Source: QHBQ01 sp038230695 (lineage in GTDB: Bacteria; Chloroflexota; Chloroflexia; QHBQ01). Taken from it: a DNA stretch of 7,188 nucleotides. Position 1 is the stretch's first letter, and every line of letters begins with the position of its first letter. The notes below the pieces were generated by a model that had not been told where the DNA came from, ran no database searches, and worked only from the letters and a program-made list of their open reading frames with translations. The position numbers and the translations under genes were made by a program. Positions 5,452 through 7,188 of this stretch are shown piece by piece. The DNA lies in the NCBI GenBank assembly GCA_038230695.1, contig JBBRMT010000236.1:1-7188 (forward strand). Direction: 5' to 3'.

Positions 5452-7188
5452 ATGGCCGCGACTGATGAGCGTGGCGACGCGCCTAGCTTTGTGATGCGCC
5501 GACCCGATTTTGATAGCACCGATCACGTGCTGCACGAGCAACGGGTGTTCACCCCTACTGCCGAGGAAGTGGCAAACGCCAACATTACCGCCTATATGCA
5601 CAGCAAGGGCTTCGACAACTATGAGGACTTCCACCGCTGGAGCATCGAACACATCGAGGAATACTGGGCCGACCAGGCGCGGGAGCTTCACTGGTTCCAG
5701 GACTGGGAGCAGACCTTCGACTGGTCAAATAAGCCGTTCGCCAAGTGGTTCGTGGGCGGCAAGATAAATATTGCCTACAACTGCCTCGACCGCCACAAGG
5801 GTACGCCCGTCTGGGAGCAAGTCGCCTACCACTGGGAGAGCGAGGACGGCAGCGAGAAGCGCACCGTCACCTACGCCGAGCTTTACCAGGAGGTGAACCG
5901 CTGCGCCGCCGCGCTGAAAGCGATGGGCATTGGCAAGGGCGACCGCATCACCATCTATATGCCGCGTGTGCCGGAGATGGCGATAGCGATGCTGGCGGTG
6001 GCCCGCATCGGCGCGATCCACTCGGTGGTATTCGCCGGATTCGCCGCTGTTGCGCTGGTTGACCGCATTGACGATGCCCAGTGCAAGGCGGTGATCACCT
6101 GCGACGGCTATATCTACAAGGGCAAGGTGGTCAACCTCAAGGGCATCGTGGACGAGGCAGTGGCGAAGACCCCCAGCATCGAACACGTCCTCACCTTGAA
6201 GCGGGCGGGCAATGCAGTCGCCTGGCACGAGGGCCGCGATGTGTGGTGGAGCGATGCGATTGGGCAGCAGCCCCAGGATGTCGAGGTGCCAGCCGAGCAG
6301 ATGGATAGCGAGGATATGCTATATATCCTTTACACCAGCGGCAGCACTGGCAAGCCGAAGGGGGTAGTTCACGTGCATGGCGGCTACGCGGTAGGCTGCT
6401 ACGCCACCACCAAGTTTGTGTTCGATATTAAGCCCAACGATGTCTACTGGTGTACCGCCGACCCCGGCTGGGTGACCGGCACGTCGTACGGGATGTTCGG
6501 CCCGCATACCAACGGCGTCACGTCCGTGATCTACGAGGGTGGATTCTCAGCGAGCAAGTGGTATGACGTCATTCAGCGCCACAAGGTGACGGTCTGGTAC
6601 ACGGCGCCCACGGCCATCCGCCTCTTGATGAAGGCAGGCGACGAGCTGCCGAGGAAGTACGATTTGTCGAGCCTGCGCTACACGATGTCGGTCGGCGAGC
6701 CGCTGAACCCCGAGGCGGTCGTCTGGTCCGCGCGCGCGCTCGGCCTTCCCTTCCACGACAACTGGTGGCAGACCGAGACGGGTTCGATCATGATCGCTAA
6801 CTACCCGATCTTGCCGATCCGGCCCGGCAGCATGGGCAAGCCGATGCCCGGCATTGAGGCGGGCGTCGTCGATGACCAGGGCAAGCTCCAGCCAGCGGGC
6901 GAGGAGGGCGACCTCGCGCTTCGACCGGGGTGGCCGTCGATGTTCCGCACGTACTGGAACAACGACGCCATGTACCGCTCGAAGTTCGCCAACGGCTGGT
7001 ACATCACCGGCGACCGGGGGCGCATGGACGCCGACGGCTACTTCTGGTTTGTCGGCCGCAGCGACGACGTGATCAACACGGCCGGGCACCTTGTCGGCCC
7101 ATTCGAGGTCGAGAGCGCGCTCATCGAGCATCCCGCCGTGGCCGAGGCGGGCGTCATCGGCAAGCCCGACCCTGTGGCGATGGAGATC
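5452..7188 (+). CDS. acs: Acetyl-CoA synthetase (acetate-CoA ligase, AMP-forming), cut at the right edge
   Basis: Activates acetate with ATP to acetyl-AMP and then forms acetyl-CoA, feeding central metabolism in the cytoplasm. The first 579 residues are in the window, open to the last base; family members are usually about 620-660. An ACAS_N-type region lies at about 45-115 with HIEEYWADQARELHWF. The AMP-binding P-loop YTSGSTGKPKG is at 294-304. GWVTGTSYG follows near 340-348. The acetate-pocket and adenylate motif WWQTETG is at 438-444, with the acidic GD at 520-521 and the hinge GRSDD at 535-539. AGHLVGPFEVESAL then opens the C-terminal domain. The catalytic lysine of the C-terminal domain, a known acetylation site in the family, would lie past the window edge. 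The start is set by AGGAGG eight bases upstream. Oddly, Thr and Ser codon choice changes sharply near codon 344 (base 6481), suggesting recombination or a chimeric contig. Confidence 0.93.
   Translation, partial: MAATDERGDAPSFVMRRPDFDSTDHVLHEQRVFTPTAEEVANANITAYMHSKGFDNYEDFHRWSIEHIEEYWADQARELHWFQDWEQTFDWSNKPFAKWFVGGKINIAYNCLDRHKGTPVWEQVAYHWESEDGSEKRTVTYAELYQEVNRCAAALKAMGIGKGDRITIYMPRVPEMAIAMLAVARIGAIHSVVFAGFAAVALVDRIDDAQCKAVITCDGYIYKGKVVNLKGIVDEAVAKTPSIEHVLTLKRAGNAVAWHEGRDVWWSDAIGQQPQDVEVPAEQMDSEDMLYILYTSGSTGKPKGVVHVHGGYAVGCYATTKFVFDIKPNDVYWCTADPGWVTGTSYGMFGPHTNGVTSVIYEGGFSASKWYDVIQRHKVTVWYTAPTAIRLLMKAGDELPRKYDLSSLRYTMSVGEPLNPEAVVWSARALGLPFHDNWWQTETGSIMIANYPILPIRPGSMGKPMPGIEAGVVDDQGKLQPAGEEGDLALRPGWPSMFRTYWNNDAMYRSKFANGWYITGDRGRMDADGYFWFVGRSDDVINTAGHLVGPFEVESALIEHPAVAEAGVIGKPDPVAMEI

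Noticed and set aside
5725..6228. Open frame of 167 codons on the minus strand
   Set aside because: It is opposite the first part of acs, and the product is compositionally biased with no family signature. It is a shadow frame.
6547..7131. Long open frame of 194 codons on the minus strand
   Set aside because: It lies wholly opposite acs, where the GC-rich third positions keep the complementary frame open. The translation has no recognisable motif, and the + strand protein is unmistakable.

Overview
The window looks like a piece of a moderately GC-rich bacterial chromosome, most likely Chloroflexota. This is an inference from three things: a bacterial CofD/FbiA-type F420 gene, extended -10 promoters of the TGnTATAAT type, and a short tandem heptamer repeat between genes. 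No rRNA, tRNA, CRISPR array or transposase gene is visible. All five genes lie on the + strand.

Layout. Bases 1-20 are the tail of a rho-independent terminator from an upstream unit. A CofD/FbiA-like phospholactate (or phosphoenolpyruvate) transferase of coenzyme F420 synthesis follows at 37-966. Nine bases later comes a two-part GNAT acetyltransferase of the YhbS type (976-1917). After a 78-base gap there is a two-gene cassette with overlapping ends: a C5-cytosine DNA methyltransferase of 656 residues with a long C-terminal extension (1996-3966), and a 458-residue protein with a PD-(D/E)XK nuclease signature (3966-5342). Together they read as a type II restriction-modification system. A 109-base gap (5343-5451) holds a -10 promoter motif, a GC hairpin, five tandem 7-base units and a strong ribosome binding site. 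It precedes an acetyl-CoA synthetase (5452 onward), which runs off the right edge in frame.

How the genes relate. The restriction-modification pair has lower GC than its neighbours: sampled 60-base rows give 27-30 GC in the pair against 39-40 in the flanking genes. It sits between housekeeping genes, as expected for a horizontally acquired cassette. The methyltransferase has no Shine-Dalgarno sequence, but TATAAT ends five bases before its ATG, so its mRNA may be leaderless. The nuclease start overlaps the methyltransferase stop, so its translation is probably coupled to that of the protective enzyme. No separate controller (C) protein gene is seen.

The points most worth a second look are the undetermined specificity and extra domain of the restriction-modification pair, the leaderless-type promoter, the heptamer repeat in the acs leader, and an abrupt change in Thr/Ser codon choice inside acs near base 6481. 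That change suggests a recombinant gene or a chimeric assembly.
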